Shown: positions 9,238 through 17,914 of the stretch, piece after piece
How the letters are laid out: each line of letters opens with the position of its first letter
Position numbering within the stretch: the stretch's first letter is position 1
Assembly: GCA_964652195.1 (NCBI GenBank)
Contig: CAZZBB010000022.1
Span: forward strand, 1 to 64,000
Reading direction: 5' to 3'
DNA: 64,000 nt
Source of the DNA: MSPOR6 sp964652195
GTDB lineage: Bacteria > Poribacteria > WGA-4E > WGA-3G
The notes under the pieces: generated by a model
What the model was told of the DNA's origin: nothing
The model's input: the letters and a program-made list of their open reading frames with translations, nothing else
Database searches by the model: none
Made by a program: the position numbers and the translations under genes

Positions 9238-10128
9238 ATGGCAAAAAAAGAAAGACCTATAAAAGGTGCTCCTACAGCGAAAGATTTTAAAGGTGATGTC
9301 AATCCTGATTGGTGTCCCGGTTGTGGTGATTTTGGTGTGCTTAGTGCCCTCCAAATGGCTTATGCCAAAACAGGGAACGGCAATCATGATCATCTGACTG
9401 TCAGTGGAATTGGATGTTCCTCAAACCTTCCCGGTTTTATCAATACTTATGGGATGCATACGCTGCATGGTAGATCTCTTGCAGTGGCTACGGGTGCTAA
9501 ACTTGGTAACCATGAGTTGAATGTTGTTGTCACAGGTGGAGATGGTGATGGATACGGTATTGGTGGTAACCATTTTATTCATACCATGCGTAAAAATATT
9601 GATCTTCTTTACATTGTGATGAACAATGAGACTTATGGCTTAACAGTTGGACAAGCGTCACCTACTACTGTGATAGGTGAAAGAACAAAAAGTACACCAT
9701 TCGGAAATATAGAAACACCCCTTAATCCTGTGGCAATGGCTATTGTTGCAGGTGCTACTTATGTTGCGAGAGCTTTCAGTTCTGAACGTGCACAACTTGC
9801 AGAATTGATGTATGAAGGAATGCAGCATAAAGGTTTCGCCTTTATTGACGTCATTAGTCCTTGTGTAACCTGGAAGGATGATGAAATCTATGATTTTTGG
9901 AAAGAACGGGTGAGTTTTCTTGAGGACCACGATACAAACGACAAAACGGCTGCACTTGAACAAGCCGTCAAGACTGGTCATGATACCCAAATAGGTTTAT
10001 TCTACCATGACACAAGTCGTCCGTCATTGGATCAATCTGAACCGGTATTGGAAAATGGACCTATGGTACATCAGACTGTAGGTGTCACACCTGAACAGGC
10101 TTCCGCTATCATTCAACGAATGATGTAA
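9238..10128 (+). CDS. 2-oxoacid:ferredoxin oxidoreductase, beta subunit (copy 2, tandem duplicate)
   Basis: This is a second full-length beta gene, about 96% identical to the gene immediately upstream, with intact cluster ligands (C26, C29, C60, C209) and TPP motif. The leader is also duplicated ('aaagaaggattaaccag'). Changes include Gly33, Met40 and Arg in the 'GERTKS' segment, close to the Fe-S and TPP loops, so the copies could differ in substrate or dosage. The high identity over the whole gene points to recent duplication or gene conversion. A strong terminator starts 12 bp after the stop, so this is the operon's last gene. Confidence 0.92.
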   Translation: MAKKERPIKGAPTAKDFKGDVNPDWCPGCGDFGVLSALQMAYAKTGNGNHDHLTVSGIGCSSNLPGFINTYGMHTLHGRSLAVATGAKLGNHELNVVVTGGDGDGYGIGGNHFIHTMRKNIDLLYIVMNNETYGLTVGQASPTTVIGERTKSTPFGNIETPLNPVAMAIVAGATYVARAFSSERAQLAELMYEGMQHKGFAFIDVISPCVTWKDDEIYDFWKERVSFLEDHDTNDKTAALEQAVKTGHDTQIGLFYHDTSRPSLDQSEPVLENGPMVHQTVGVTPEQASAIIQRMM

Positions 10129-10139
10129 AATCAATTTAT

Positions 10140-10176
10140 AGAAAGGGCAGGTATCCAAACTTGCCCTTTCTTTTTG
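10140..10176 (+). terminator. Rho-independent terminator of the oxidoreductase operon
   Basis: A perfect 10-bp stem (AGAAAGGGCA / TGCCCTTTCT) with a 12-nt loop is followed by a T run (10171-10175). It separates the oxidoreductase operon from ccmA. Confidence 0.9.
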
Positions 10177-10210
10177 TATGCTCCTGGAAGTCCAATCACT
10201 TTTATGTATT

Positions 10211-10930
10211 ATGCGTTTGGATGCTTCGCAAATCACAAAAAATATTGGACACCGAACGATTGTTAGGGATGTTACACTCTCCATTAATCCCGGAGAAGTC
10301 GTGGTGATTTTCGGTCCAAACGGTGCTGGTAAAACTACACTAATCAAGATTCTGTCAACGCTTCTTCGCCCTACATCAGGGAAACTCAAGATCGAAAACA
10401 TTGATGCTATCGCAGATTATTTACAAGTGCGGAACACATTAGGTGTTATTGTACATGAGCAATTGGCTTATCCTGTTCTAACCCCTTATGAAAATCTTAA
10501 GTTTTTCGGACAGATGTATGATGTAGAAGATTTAGAAACCCGTTGTAAGACATTAATAGCTGAAGTCGGATTAAATCGTTTTATTCATGAACCTCTCCTC
10601 ACCTTTTCACGGGGTATGACACAACGGTTTATGATTGCAAAAGCTCTCCTTCACCATCCTTCAATTTTGTTACTTGATGAACCTTTTTCTGGACTTGATG
10701 TATCTGCTAAACAATTTGTCATTGATCGAATTGTCCAAGAACAACAATATGATAAAAGCGTTGTGGTAACAACCCACAATATTGAATTAGGCTATCTCGT
10801 AGGAACGAGATTTTTCTTTATGCTCAATGGAGAATTGGAAGAAATAGCACATAAAGATGAAACAGATAAAGAAAGATTGCAGAAGTTGTATGAAGAGAGG
10901 TTGGTGGATAAAGATCAAAAGCGGTTGTAG
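10211..10930 (+). CDS. ccmA: Heme exporter ATP-binding protein CcmA
   Basis: The 239-residue ABC ATPase has Walker A GPNGAGKTT (about 35-43), a signature variant FSRGMTQR, Walker B LLLDEP and the switch His (TTHN). With CcmB and CcmC it powers release of holo-CcmE. I prefer ATG 10211 over the in-frame ATG 10178, because the latter lies against the upstream terminator and the ABC domain begins right after residue 1. Neither start has a clear Shine-Dalgarno. The assignment to CcmA rests on size and the adjoining ccmB; the general ABC family is certain. It is split from ccmEFH by the oxidoreductase operon. Confidence 0.82.
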   Translation: MRLDASQITKNIGHRTIVRDVTLSINPGEVVVIFGPNGAGKTTLIKILSTLLRPTSGKLKIENIDAIADYLQVRNTLGVIVHEQLAYPVLTPYENLKFFGQMYDVEDLETRCKTLIAEVGLNRFIHEPLLTFSRGMTQRFMIAKALLHHPSILLLDEPFSGLDVSAKQFVIDRIVQEQQYDKSVVVTTHNIELGYLVGTRFFFMLNGELEEIAHKDETDKERLQKLYEERLVDKDQKRL

Positions 10931-10955
10931 GTGAGTTCATTATATTGAGTTAAAT

Positions 10956-11648
10956 ATGAAGGCACTACGTCAAATTACCGCGTTGATTCGGAAAGATCTC
11001 AGACTCCAAGTTAGTTCTAAGGAGACCTTGGCATTAATCTTCGTTTTTAGTGTATTAGTTGTTCTTATTTTTGCTTTTGCTTTTGGTCCTATATTTCCAG
11101 ATAAGATGGAACGCGGAAAATTAACGGCAAGTGTGCTCTGGGCAGCATTCGTATTTGCGGGAATTATTACCTTAAATCGTTCATTTACATTAGAAAGAGC
11201 ACATGGAGCATTACACGGAATTCGTCTTACTGGTGTTGATGCTGGAAGTCTGTACCTTTCCAAAGTTATCAGTAGTGTGATTTTTCTATTTCTATTAGAA
11301 GTTGTGATTACACCTATTGCTTTGCAATTGTTAGATATATTTGATGTTGTAACGATTGAGATTTTACTGAAACTATTCGGAATACTTATTATAGGAACAC
11401 TTGGTTTTTGCTCTGTCGGTGTGTTGTTGGCAGGAATATCTACAAGTACAAGCGGCGGTGAGAGTCTACTTTCTGTCCTTCTTCTTCCTCTTGTCATCCC
11501 AATCATTATGAGTGGCACAAAATGCACAGTTTCTATTTTGGTAACCGGTGGATTAGAGGACAGGTTATGGTTGTATATGTTAATAGGTTCAAGCCTACTT
11601 TTTTTGGCATCTGCATACTTACTTGCAGATGCTGTTATAGAGGAATAG
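10956..11648 (+). CDS. ccmB: Heme exporter membrane subunit CcmB
   Basis: The 230-residue inner-membrane protein has about six hydrophobic helices and the CcmB pattern: an N-terminal 'L-I-R-K-D-L-R-L-Q' start, an 'R-S-F-T-L-E-R-A-H-G-A-L-x-G' loop near residue 78, and a late 'LLLPLVIPIIMSG' segment (about 178-190). It begins 25 bp after ccmA. CcmAB plus CcmC form the transporter that releases heme-loaded CcmE. ccmC, ccmD and ccmG are not found nearby, so the pathway must be completed elsewhere in the genome. Confidence 0.9.
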   Translation: MKALRQITALIRKDLRLQVSSKETLALIFVFSVLVVLIFAFAFGPIFPDKMERGKLTASVLWAAFVFAGIITLNRSFTLERAHGALHGIRLTGVDAGSLYLSKVISSVIFLFLLEVVITPIALQLLDIFDVVTIEILLKLFGILIIGTLGFCSVGVLLAGISTSTSGGESLLSVLLLPLVIPIIMSGTKCTVSILVTGGLEDRLWLYMLIGSSLLFLASAYLLADAVIEE

Positions 11649-11736
11649 TTGTGGTTGAAATATCAGAGTGAGATAAAATTGACTCTGGGAACAAACCCAC
11701 ACATATCGGAATATTAAGTTAAGGAAGGAAAGAAAA

Positions 11737-13038
11737 TTGTCAGAAATTATCTTTATTAACGCTCGAGAAATATTAGATTCACGCGGTAACCCCACAGTTG
11801 AAGTAGACGTTAATTTAGCATCCGGTGCGGTTGGACGCGCATCTGTTCCGTCCGGGGCATCTACAGGTGAACACGAAGCTGTTGAATTGCGTGACAAAGA
11901 TCCAGAACGCTATTTAGGAAAGGGTGTTCAGAAAGCAGTTGAAAATGTTAACACGACCATTGCTGCTACTCTCATTGGACAAGATGTATTCGCACAAAGT
12001 GAAATTGATGCCACTATGTGTGAGATCGATGGTACAGAGAACAAAAGCAAACTTGGAGCAAACGCAATTTTAGGTGTGTCCCTTGCTGTTGCTAAAGCTG
12101 CTGCTGATGAACTCGGACAACCTCTTTTTCGTTACATCGGCGGATCAAATGCTAAAGAACTACCTTTACCGATGATGAATATTCTTAACGGAGGTTCACA
12201 CGCAGATAATAACGTCGATATTCAAGAATTTATGGTAATGCCTACCGGGGCAAGCTGTTTTGCAGAAGCACTTCGTATGGGAGCAGAAATTTTTCACAGT
12301 CTTAAAGCAGTTCTTCAAAATCGTAATTGCAATACGGCTGTTGGTGATGAAGGAGGTTTTGCTCCCGATTTAGGATCAAATGAAGAGGCAATTTCAGTTA
12401 TAATTAAAGCCATTGAACAGGCAAAATATGTTCCTGGTGAAGATGTCCTATTAGCATTAGATGCTGCTTCAAGTGAATTCTATAATCGTGAAACTGGTTC
12501 CTATGAATTAAAAGCTGAAGCACAACCTACTAAATCACCTGAAGAAATGGTAGATTTTTACACCGAACTGTGTGAAAAATATCCGATTGTATCCATAGAA
12601 GATGGTATGGATGAAAACGATTGGGACGGTTGGAAGAGTTTAACCCAGGCTATTGGAGATAGCGTCCAGCTTGTTGGAGATGATCTGTTCGTCACCAATA
12701 CTACTCGACTGCAGCAAGGAATTGATGGGCAAATTGGTAATTCAATTCTAATTAAAGTCAATCAGATTGGTACATTAACTGAGACCCTTGATGCTATTGA
12801 ACTTGCTAAGCGGTTCAATTATACAGCGGTTGTATCACATCGGTCAGGAGAGACTGAGGATACAACGATTTCAGACTTAGTTGTCGGTACAAATGCTGGA
12901 CAGATTAAAACCGGATCTCTCTCGCGAACGGATCGTGTCTGTAAATATAACCAACTCTTGCGTATAGAAGAGGAACTTGACGAAAGCGCTATTTTCGCTG
13001 GGAGAAAGGTCTTCTATAATTTACCAGATTTTCGTTAA
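11737..13038 (+). CDS. eno: Enolase (TTG start)
   Basis: The 433-residue enolase interconverts 2-phosphoglycerate and phosphoenolpyruvate. The family blocks are all present: SGASTGEHEAVELRD (catalytic loop), NGGSHADNN, GDEGGFAPD (acid residue), metal ligands in ALDAA, SIEDGMDENDW and GDDLFVTN, the catalytic Lys in IKVNQIGT, and the SHRSGETED loop. The start codon is TTG at 11737, with AAGGAAGG at 11721-11728; no ATG fits the conserved N-terminus MSEIIFINAREILDSRGNP. Length is standard. A hairpin follows the stop. Confidence 0.98.
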   Translation: MSEIIFINAREILDSRGNPTVEVDVNLASGAVGRASVPSGASTGEHEAVELRDKDPERYLGKGVQKAVENVNTTIAATLIGQDVFAQSEIDATMCEIDGTENKSKLGANAILGVSLAVAKAAADELGQPLFRYIGGSNAKELPLPMMNILNGGSHADNNVDIQEFMVMPTGASCFAEALRMGAEIFHSLKAVLQNRNCNTAVGDEGGFAPDLGSNEEAISVIIKAIEQAKYVPGEDVLLALDAASSEFYNRETGSYELKAEAQPTKSPEEMVDFYTELCEKYPIVSIEDGMDENDWDGWKSLTQAIGDSVQLVGDDLFVTNTTRLQQGIDGQIGNSILIKVNQIGTLTETLDAIELAKRFNYTAVVSHRSGETEDTTISDLVVGTNAGQIKTGSLSRTDRVCKYNQLLRIEEELDESAIFAGRKVFYNLPDFR

Positions 13039-13051
13039 CTTATGTATCAAC

Positions 13052-13078
13052 ATTGGGACAGACCTATACTGTCCCAAT
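13052..13078 (+). terminator. Hairpin after eno
   Basis: ATTGGGACAG / CTGTCCCAAT form a perfect 10-bp stem with a 7-nt loop, 13 bp after the eno stop. No T run follows, so termination is uncertain; it could also be a processing hairpin ahead of the FtsB-like gene. Its presence argues against a start for that gene at TTG 13053. Confidence 0.6.
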
Positions 13079-13097
13079 ACCCTTTAATGGTATTCTT

Positions 13098-13385
13098 ATG
13101 CGTGTCTTTAGAGTTATTCTACTTATTGTCGCATTGGCTTTACTTGTTGTCAGCGTCAGACAATTTATGAATGGTTATAGAGCATGGCAAGATGCACAAC
13201 GGCTTGAAGAGGATTTTCAAAAGGAAATTCTAAGACTTGAAAATAGACGAGATCAACTAAAAAAACGAGTCGAATTGTTGAAGAATGACACCCTCACGAA
13301 AGAACGTCTTGTAAGAAAAAGGTTTGGTTATGTAAAACCTGGGGAAATAAAAATCAAGGTCACAAAACAAGCACCTACTGAGTAG
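13098..13385 (+). CDS. FtsB/DivIC-like septum protein
   Basis: Starting at ATG 13098 gives 95 residues: a short cytoplasmic tip, one membrane helix (about 5-21), a coiled coil (about 35-70, heptads of Leu/Glu/Arg) and a C-terminal 'E-R-L-V-R-K-R-F-G-Y-V-K-P-G-E' segment, which is the hallmark of the FtsB/DivIC family. These proteins join FtsL and FtsQ/DivIB in the divisome. Its place directly after eno is the classic eno-ftsB order seen in many bacteria, which supports the call. Confidence 0.85.
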   Translation: MRVFRVILLIVALALLVVSVRQFMNGYRAWQDAQRLEEDFQKEILRLENRRDQLKKRVELLKNDTLTKERLVRKRFGYVKPGEIKIKVTKQAPTE

Positions 13386-13453
13386 TCTACCTACCAACAT
13401 CCGTTCCTGAATTAGCACAAAATACCCACTACCTGTCTATACTCTTAAACCCT

Positions 13454-13482
13454 TTGCAATATCCGTATATATCAGTTATAAT
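13454..13482 (+). promoter_or_regulatory. Promoter upstream of the phosphodiester glycosidase gene
   Basis: TTGCAA (13454-13459), a 17-nt spacer and a perfect TATAAT (13477-13482) lie in the 214-bp gap before ATG 13600. Predicted start is near 13489. Confidence 0.55.
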
Positions 13483-13599
13483 GTGATAAATCATAATACC
13501 ATAATATGTAATAATTAACTCTCCTAACCTTTATATTATAGGTTTGTCATAATCCTATCTTAAATATACTGGTGTGATACCGCCAAAGTGGGAAGAAAT

Positions 13600-14970
13600 A
13601 TGCACTCGGAAAATAGACATCCAAGTCCTTTACCTAAGTTGATTGCTATATGCGGTCTTCTCCTACTCTTTATTCTTGCCGTAAATGCTATGCGGGTTAT
13701 TGAAAAGAGAAGAACACCTCCTCCGACACACAACGTCGGTGTAAGGGAGACTAACACACAACCATTACCCAGCCCTCGACCTATTAATGCAGAACCTGAG
13801 GAAAAGAGTCAAAATTCTGTAAGACGAAAAGATACCCTTACTACGAGACGAGGACCTGATGGTTTTCATCTTTATCGTTATTGGTGGCGTGGTGGCGCAG
13901 CTGTTTATGTGGCTGAAATGGACCGTAATGCTGAAAATCTGCAGTTTGATGTAGAACTTGCTAATGGACAAATACTCAGACGGGAAACAGTATCCAGTGC
14001 CACAAGACGACTTAAAAGAAAAGGAATACAGTCTATAGCAGGTGTTAATGGAAGTTTTGGTATACGCGAGGATAACTGGGGACGAGGGGGGATGATATTT
14101 AACCTGCATATACAAAATGGTGAACTTGTCAGTATTCCAAAACTCATCAATAGATGGGGTTATTCACCACCGACACCTTGGGGAGAAACAAGTTTTGGTG
14201 TTACACCAGATGGTGAATTTCTTCTGGAGGCAGTACAATTAAACGGTATTCTTAATATTGGTAATGACACCCTTGTGATAGATGCGATTAACCAGATTTG
14301 TGATTCGTATTGTCCGGTAGTCATTTTTACACCTCGTTTTGGAAGATCAACTCTGACACGACGATGCTATGAATTTACGCTGAAAAACCTGACTCTTCCA
14401 ATTACTGGAAAGTATAAGAGTAAGCTTGTTGTTACGGATGTAAACCCAAGAGGAAACAGTATTATACCATCTGATGGTGTTGTTTTGGCAATTGAACCAC
14501 GCTTAGCAAGAAGTTGGTATAGGAAAATTACCGAATTTACAAAAGCAGAATTAGAAATTGCCCTTACTCCCAAAAAGTGGCAGACTGTCAACGAAGGGAT
14601 TGGCGGGAATCTACGATTATTACGAGATGGAAGAATTGAACCAGAACTTGTTCGGTTTAACCGTACCCGAGGTGGCAGTGCAATCGGACATCATAACGGG
14701 GCTCAACGACATCCAAGGAGTGCCTTAGGTTTTAACGATGAAAAACTATTCCTCATTGTTGTTGATGGTAGACAACCCGGGTATAGTATGGGAATGACAC
14801 TATACGAAATGGCAGATTTCTTCAACGACATAGGAGTGAAAAACGCAATAAACTTTGATGGAGGTAGTTCTTCAGCATTATGGACATTAGGGGAAATTGT
14901 AAATGAACCCGCACATGGTTATGAACGCCCTATCTTCAATGTAGCCGTGATTCGTAGGAAAGATGAATAA
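13600..14970 (+). CDS. Exported phosphodiester glycosidase family protein (NAGPA domain)
   Basis: From ATG 13600 the protein has 456 residues: a basic N-terminus, a membrane helix or uncleaved signal (about 13-32), a Pro/Arg-rich linker, and a C-terminal NAGPA (phosphodiester glycosidase) domain. The domain signature is clear near the end: 'VDGRQPGYSMGMTLYEMADF' then 'N-F-D-G-G-S-S-S-A-L-W'. Family members cleave N-acetylglucosamine phosphodiesters or act on cell-wall glycans. A GTG at 13588 is a possible alternative start. It overlaps the following lipoprotein gene by 8 bp, so the two are probably translated together at the cell surface. Confidence 0.85.
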   Translation: MHSENRHPSPLPKLIAICGLLLLFILAVNAMRVIEKRRTPPPTHNVGVRETNTQPLPSPRPINAEPEEKSQNSVRRKDTLTTRRGPDGFHLYRYWWRGGAAVYVAEMDRNAENLQFDVELANGQILRRETVSSATRRLKRKGIQSIAGVNGSFGIREDNWGRGGMIFNLHIQNGELVSIPKLINRWGYSPPTPWGETSFGVTPDGEFLLEAVQLNGILNIGNDTLVIDAINQICDSYCPVVIFTPRFGRSTLTRRCYEFTLKNLTLPITGKYKSKLVVTDVNPRGNSIIPSDGVVLAIEPRLARSWYRKITEFTKAELEIALTPKKWQTVNEGIGGNLRLLRDGRIEPELVRFNRTRGGSAIGHHNGAQRHPRSALGFNDEKLFLIVVDGRQPGYSMGMTLYEMADFFNDIGVKNAINFDGGSSSALWTLGEIVNEPAHGYERPIFNVAVIRRKDE

Positions 14971-15388
14971 CTACAGAAAATCTGGATATGTTATTGTAAC
15001 AATCTTGGTCTTTATCGCATGCTCAAATAGAAATACACCACAAGGTGTAACAGAGGACTTTATCTATAATTACTATAAGCACGCAAACCAAGGGGCATCC
15101 CTCAAATTGTGTGCTGGCAGAGCAGAAGAAAAACTTCAGGAAGAAATCACACGAGTACAAGAGGTGCGTTCTCAAGATCAACCTGTCACGGACATGCCAC
15201 AAATTGATTATCAACAGACCGGGAAAGAAAGATCAACTGAGGTCGAAGGTGTAATACACGAATTATTTAACTATAAATTGATAATTAAGAGTCGAGACGG
15301 GGCAACAACACATTCTCGAAATGTTGTGATTACCACTGAAAATATAAATGGACAATGGAAAGTCGTCAATTTTGATGAGTATGAATGA
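14963..15388 (+). CDS. Small lipoprotein of unknown function
   Basis: The 141-residue protein starts with a basic tip, a hydrophobic stretch and the lipobox 'V-F-I-A-C' (Cys at about residue 20), so it is probably lipid-anchored. The mature part has a helical region (about 33-65) and a beta-rich tail ending 'G-Q-W-K-V-V-N-F-D-E', as in DUF4878/SnoaL-like small folds that many bacterial lipoproteins carry. It overlaps the upstream glycosidase gene by 8 bp. I do not recognise a specific function. Confidence 0.75.
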   Translation: MNNYRKSGYVIVTILVFIACSNRNTPQGVTEDFIYNYYKHANQGASLKLCAGRAEEKLQEEITRVQEVRSQDQPVTDMPQIDYQQTGKERSTEVEGVIHELFNYKLIIKSRDGATTHSRNVVITTENINGQWKVVNFDEYE

Positions 15389-15430
15389 TGTAAGATACAG
15401 CAAATACAAATATCTGTTTATGGAGAATTT

Positions 15431-16546
15431 ATGAAAACTGGTAGGGTTGCTATTTTTACACAACCTCAAACCCCGTTGGAATTTAGGGAATATCCGATTC
15501 CCTTTGTAAAACCTAACGACATGCTGGTACGAATCCGAATGGCAAATATATGCGGTTCGGATTTACATTTTTGGCGTGGACACGGTCCGAAAATCGAAAG
15601 TGGTATCCCACAAGTTCTTGGACACGAGATGATCGGCACAATTGAAGAAATGGGACGAAATGTCCAAGCTGATAGTATTGGACAACCGTTAGAAAAGGGT
15701 GATAGAATTGTATATTCCTATTTCAAACCGTGCCAACATTGTTGGATGTGTCTCACCGGTAAACCTGGATGTCCTAACCGTTACCGAGATTGGCTCGGGG
15801 TTTCCAGTGAACAACCACCACACTTTCATGGTGCCTACGGTGAGTTCTACTATATGAAAGCGGGACATTGGGTGTTTAAAGTGCCTGATGATCTGTCAGA
15901 TGAACTCGTTTCACCTATTAACTGTGCTTTATCGGAAGTAATCTATGGATTAAATCAGATAGGAATTACAATCGGAGATACGATTGTAATTCAAGGGGCA
16001 GGTGGATTAGGACTTTATGCAACTGCTGTTGCCAGAGAAATGGGTGCTGGAAAAATAATTGTCCTTGATAGACTTCCTGGACGTCTTTCACTTGCACAAG
16101 AATTCGGGGCAGATTATACCTTAAATGTAGATGAAGTTGCAATAGAAGAACGTGTCGATTGTGTGCTTGATCAGACGGGTGGTATTGGTGCGGATCTTGT
16201 AGCAGAATTTGTAGGTTCACCGCGGGTGCTCGCTGAAGGGGTTGATATGCTCCGATGGGGTGGTCGTTATTTATGGATAGGAAATATTAATCTCGGTTTT
16301 CCAACCGAAATTGACCCGGGTAATATTGTCAGATGTAGCAAGACAATCCGTGGTGTCATTGTTTACGAACCGTGGGTTATACCACGGGCTCTTGATTTCC
16401 TTAGCCGTACACGAAACAAATATCCGTTCCATAAAATCATCTCAGACACCTTCATATTTGATAATATAAATGAAGCTTTTTCCTTTGCCGACCAAGGTTC
16501 AGCCATCAGAGTCGGATTGAACTTCAATACCAGTTCTGAAAGCTAA
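15431..16546 (+). CDS. Zinc-dependent medium-chain alcohol/polyol dehydrogenase
   Basis: The 371-residue MDR-family enzyme has catalytic-zinc residues C41 and H65-E66 in the GroES-like domain, a structural-zinc lobe C101, C104, C107, C114, and a Rossmann fold with G-A-G-G-L-G-L near residue 190 and an acidic D at the end of beta-2 ('VLDR'), so NAD rather than NADP is expected. The best general match is the threonine/sorbitol dehydrogenase branch. GGAG lies just upstream of ATG. The substrate cannot be read from sequence, and the neighbours (lipoprotein, hemW) give no hint. Confidence 0.88.
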   Translation: MKTGRVAIFTQPQTPLEFREYPIPFVKPNDMLVRIRMANICGSDLHFWRGHGPKIESGIPQVLGHEMIGTIEEMGRNVQADSIGQPLEKGDRIVYSYFKPCQHCWMCLTGKPGCPNRYRDWLGVSSEQPPHFHGAYGEFYYMKAGHWVFKVPDDLSDELVSPINCALSEVIYGLNQIGITIGDTIVIQGAGGLGLYATAVAREMGAGKIIVLDRLPGRLSLAQEFGADYTLNVDEVAIEERVDCVLDQTGGIGADLVAEFVGSPRVLAEGVDMLRWGGRYLWIGNINLGFPTEIDPGNIVRCSKTIRGVIVYEPWVIPRALDFLSRTRNKYPFHKIISDTFIFDNINEAFSFADQGSAIRVGLNFNTSSES

Positions 16547-16565
16547 CAACCGATAGCAAACGCGC

Positions 16566-17708
16566 ATGAATACCCCACCCAAAAAGCCTACCTCACTATA
16601 TATTCATATTCCGTTCTGTGCAACGAAATGCTACTATTGTGCATTCAATACTTACTCTTTCCATAAAGAACAAGCAAAAGCTTACTTAGATGCACTTAGC
16701 ATAGAGATGCAAATCTATTCACTACAAACCAGTCCATTACAGACTATCTTTATTGGAGGTGGAACACCATCTATCCTCTCTGCAAACAGTTTGGAACGTT
16801 TATTTTCCGATATAGGTTCGACATTCCAGTTCTGTTCAGATGTTGAAATTACTGTTGAATGTAATCCAGGGACAGTTGATGCAGAAAAACTGCATGTAAT
16901 GAAGGCCAGAGGCGTGAACCGATTAAGTTTCGGTTTACAAGCCATGCAAAATGAGGTGTTACGCCAGTTAGGACGGATCCATACCGTTGAAGAATTCCAC
17001 CACAGTTATCGTTTGGCACGTGAAGTCGGTATTGACAATATAAACATTGATCTAATCTTTGCCCTTCCAGATCAGACGATGGAAATGTGGCAACATACCT
17101 TAACAGAAACAATCTCCTTCCAACCTGAACATATCTCTACCTATAATCTTGTTATGGAAGAGTCAACACCGTTTTACGAACGGTGGAAAACTGGTCAGCT
17201 CAACCTACCATCCGATGATACAGAAGCGGATATGTTTCAATATACAATTGATACTCTCATCACACACGGCTATACACACTATGAAATCTGCAACTTTTCT
17301 GAACCTAACCGAGAAGTGAAACACAACCTTGTGTATTGGAATAATCAAGAATATATAGGGTTAGGTGTTGGTGCGTGTGGATATGTTGATGGTATAAGAT
17401 ATACCAACATAAAAGGGGTACCACCCTATATTGAAACACTCCGTGAACTGAAGAAACCGATTGCAGATACTGATGTTCTTACCGGAAAAGCAGAAAAGGC
17501 AGAAACCCTTATGTTATCACTTCGTAAGCGAGAGGGTATTTGTATAAAGGATTATACGTTGCGTTTCGGTGAATCAGTTGATGTAGAATTTCGAGAAGTT
17601 ATTCAAAAATTGAAGGATTTAGAGTTGTTAGAACAAACGGAAACCCATCTCCGTCTTACTGATCGTGGACTCTTTTTGGCAAATGAGGTGTTTGTTGAAT
17701 TAATGTAA
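16566..17708 (+). CDS. hemW: Radical SAM heme chaperone HemW
   Basis: The 380-residue radical SAM protein has C18-x3-C22-x2-C25 followed by A-F, the HemW form of the cluster motif (HemN proper has a fourth Cys where HemW has Phe). GGGTPS (about residues 64-69) and the HemN C-terminal winged domain (about 300-380) are present. HemW binds heme and delivers it to respiratory proteins; it is not the oxygen-independent coproporphyrinogen oxidase it is often named as. This fits a genome with System I cytochrome c maturation. It starts 19 bp after the dehydrogenase gene, so the two may be co-transcribed. Confidence 0.9.
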   Translation: MNTPPKKPTSLYIHIPFCATKCYYCAFNTYSFHKEQAKAYLDALSIEMQIYSLQTSPLQTIFIGGGTPSILSANSLERLFSDIGSTFQFCSDVEITVECNPGTVDAEKLHVMKARGVNRLSFGLQAMQNEVLRQLGRIHTVEEFHHSYRLAREVGIDNINIDLIFALPDQTMEMWQHTLTETISFQPEHISTYNLVMEESTPFYERWKTGQLNLPSDDTEADMFQYTIDTLITHGYTHYEICNFSEPNREVKHNLVYWNNQEYIGLGVGACGYVDGIRYTNIKGVPPYIETLRELKKPIADTDVLTGKAEKAETLMLSLRKREGICIKDYTLRFGESVDVEFREVIQKLKDLELLEQTETHLRLTDRGLFLANEVFVELM

Positions 17709-17879
17709 GACTACTTCTAATACATCCGTTTATGATTCTCACCACACGATGGACTTGAGAGCCTGAAAAGTTATTGGCAAAATATCACACTATCTTTGTG
17801 TGTGGATTTCAATAATTATCCCAAGAATCATTTTCACAATCCATATATGTTTATAGGTATTTAGGTAATTCCATTAAAC

Positions 17880-17908
17880 TTGACATTAGCCACACTGTTT
17901 GATAAGAT
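17880..17908 (+). promoter_or_regulatory. Promoter abutting the selenoprotein-like gene (possible leaderless start)
   Basis: A perfect TTGACA (17880-17885), a 17-nt spacer and TAAGAT (17903-17908) predict transcription to begin at about 17914-17915, on the ATG itself. There is no Shine-Dalgarno in front of that ATG. The 17709-17879 gap shows nothing else I can name. Confidence 0.55.
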
Positions 17909-17914
17909 ACCCGC

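Noticed and set aside
8728..9990. Antisense frames inside both oxidoreductase beta genes
   Set aside because: They recur in both copies only because the genes are duplicates; codon pattern follows the sense strand.
13053..13097. TTG start for the FtsB-like gene
   Set aside because: It lies within the hairpin after eno and adds residues unlike the family; ATG 13098 fits the membrane-helix start.
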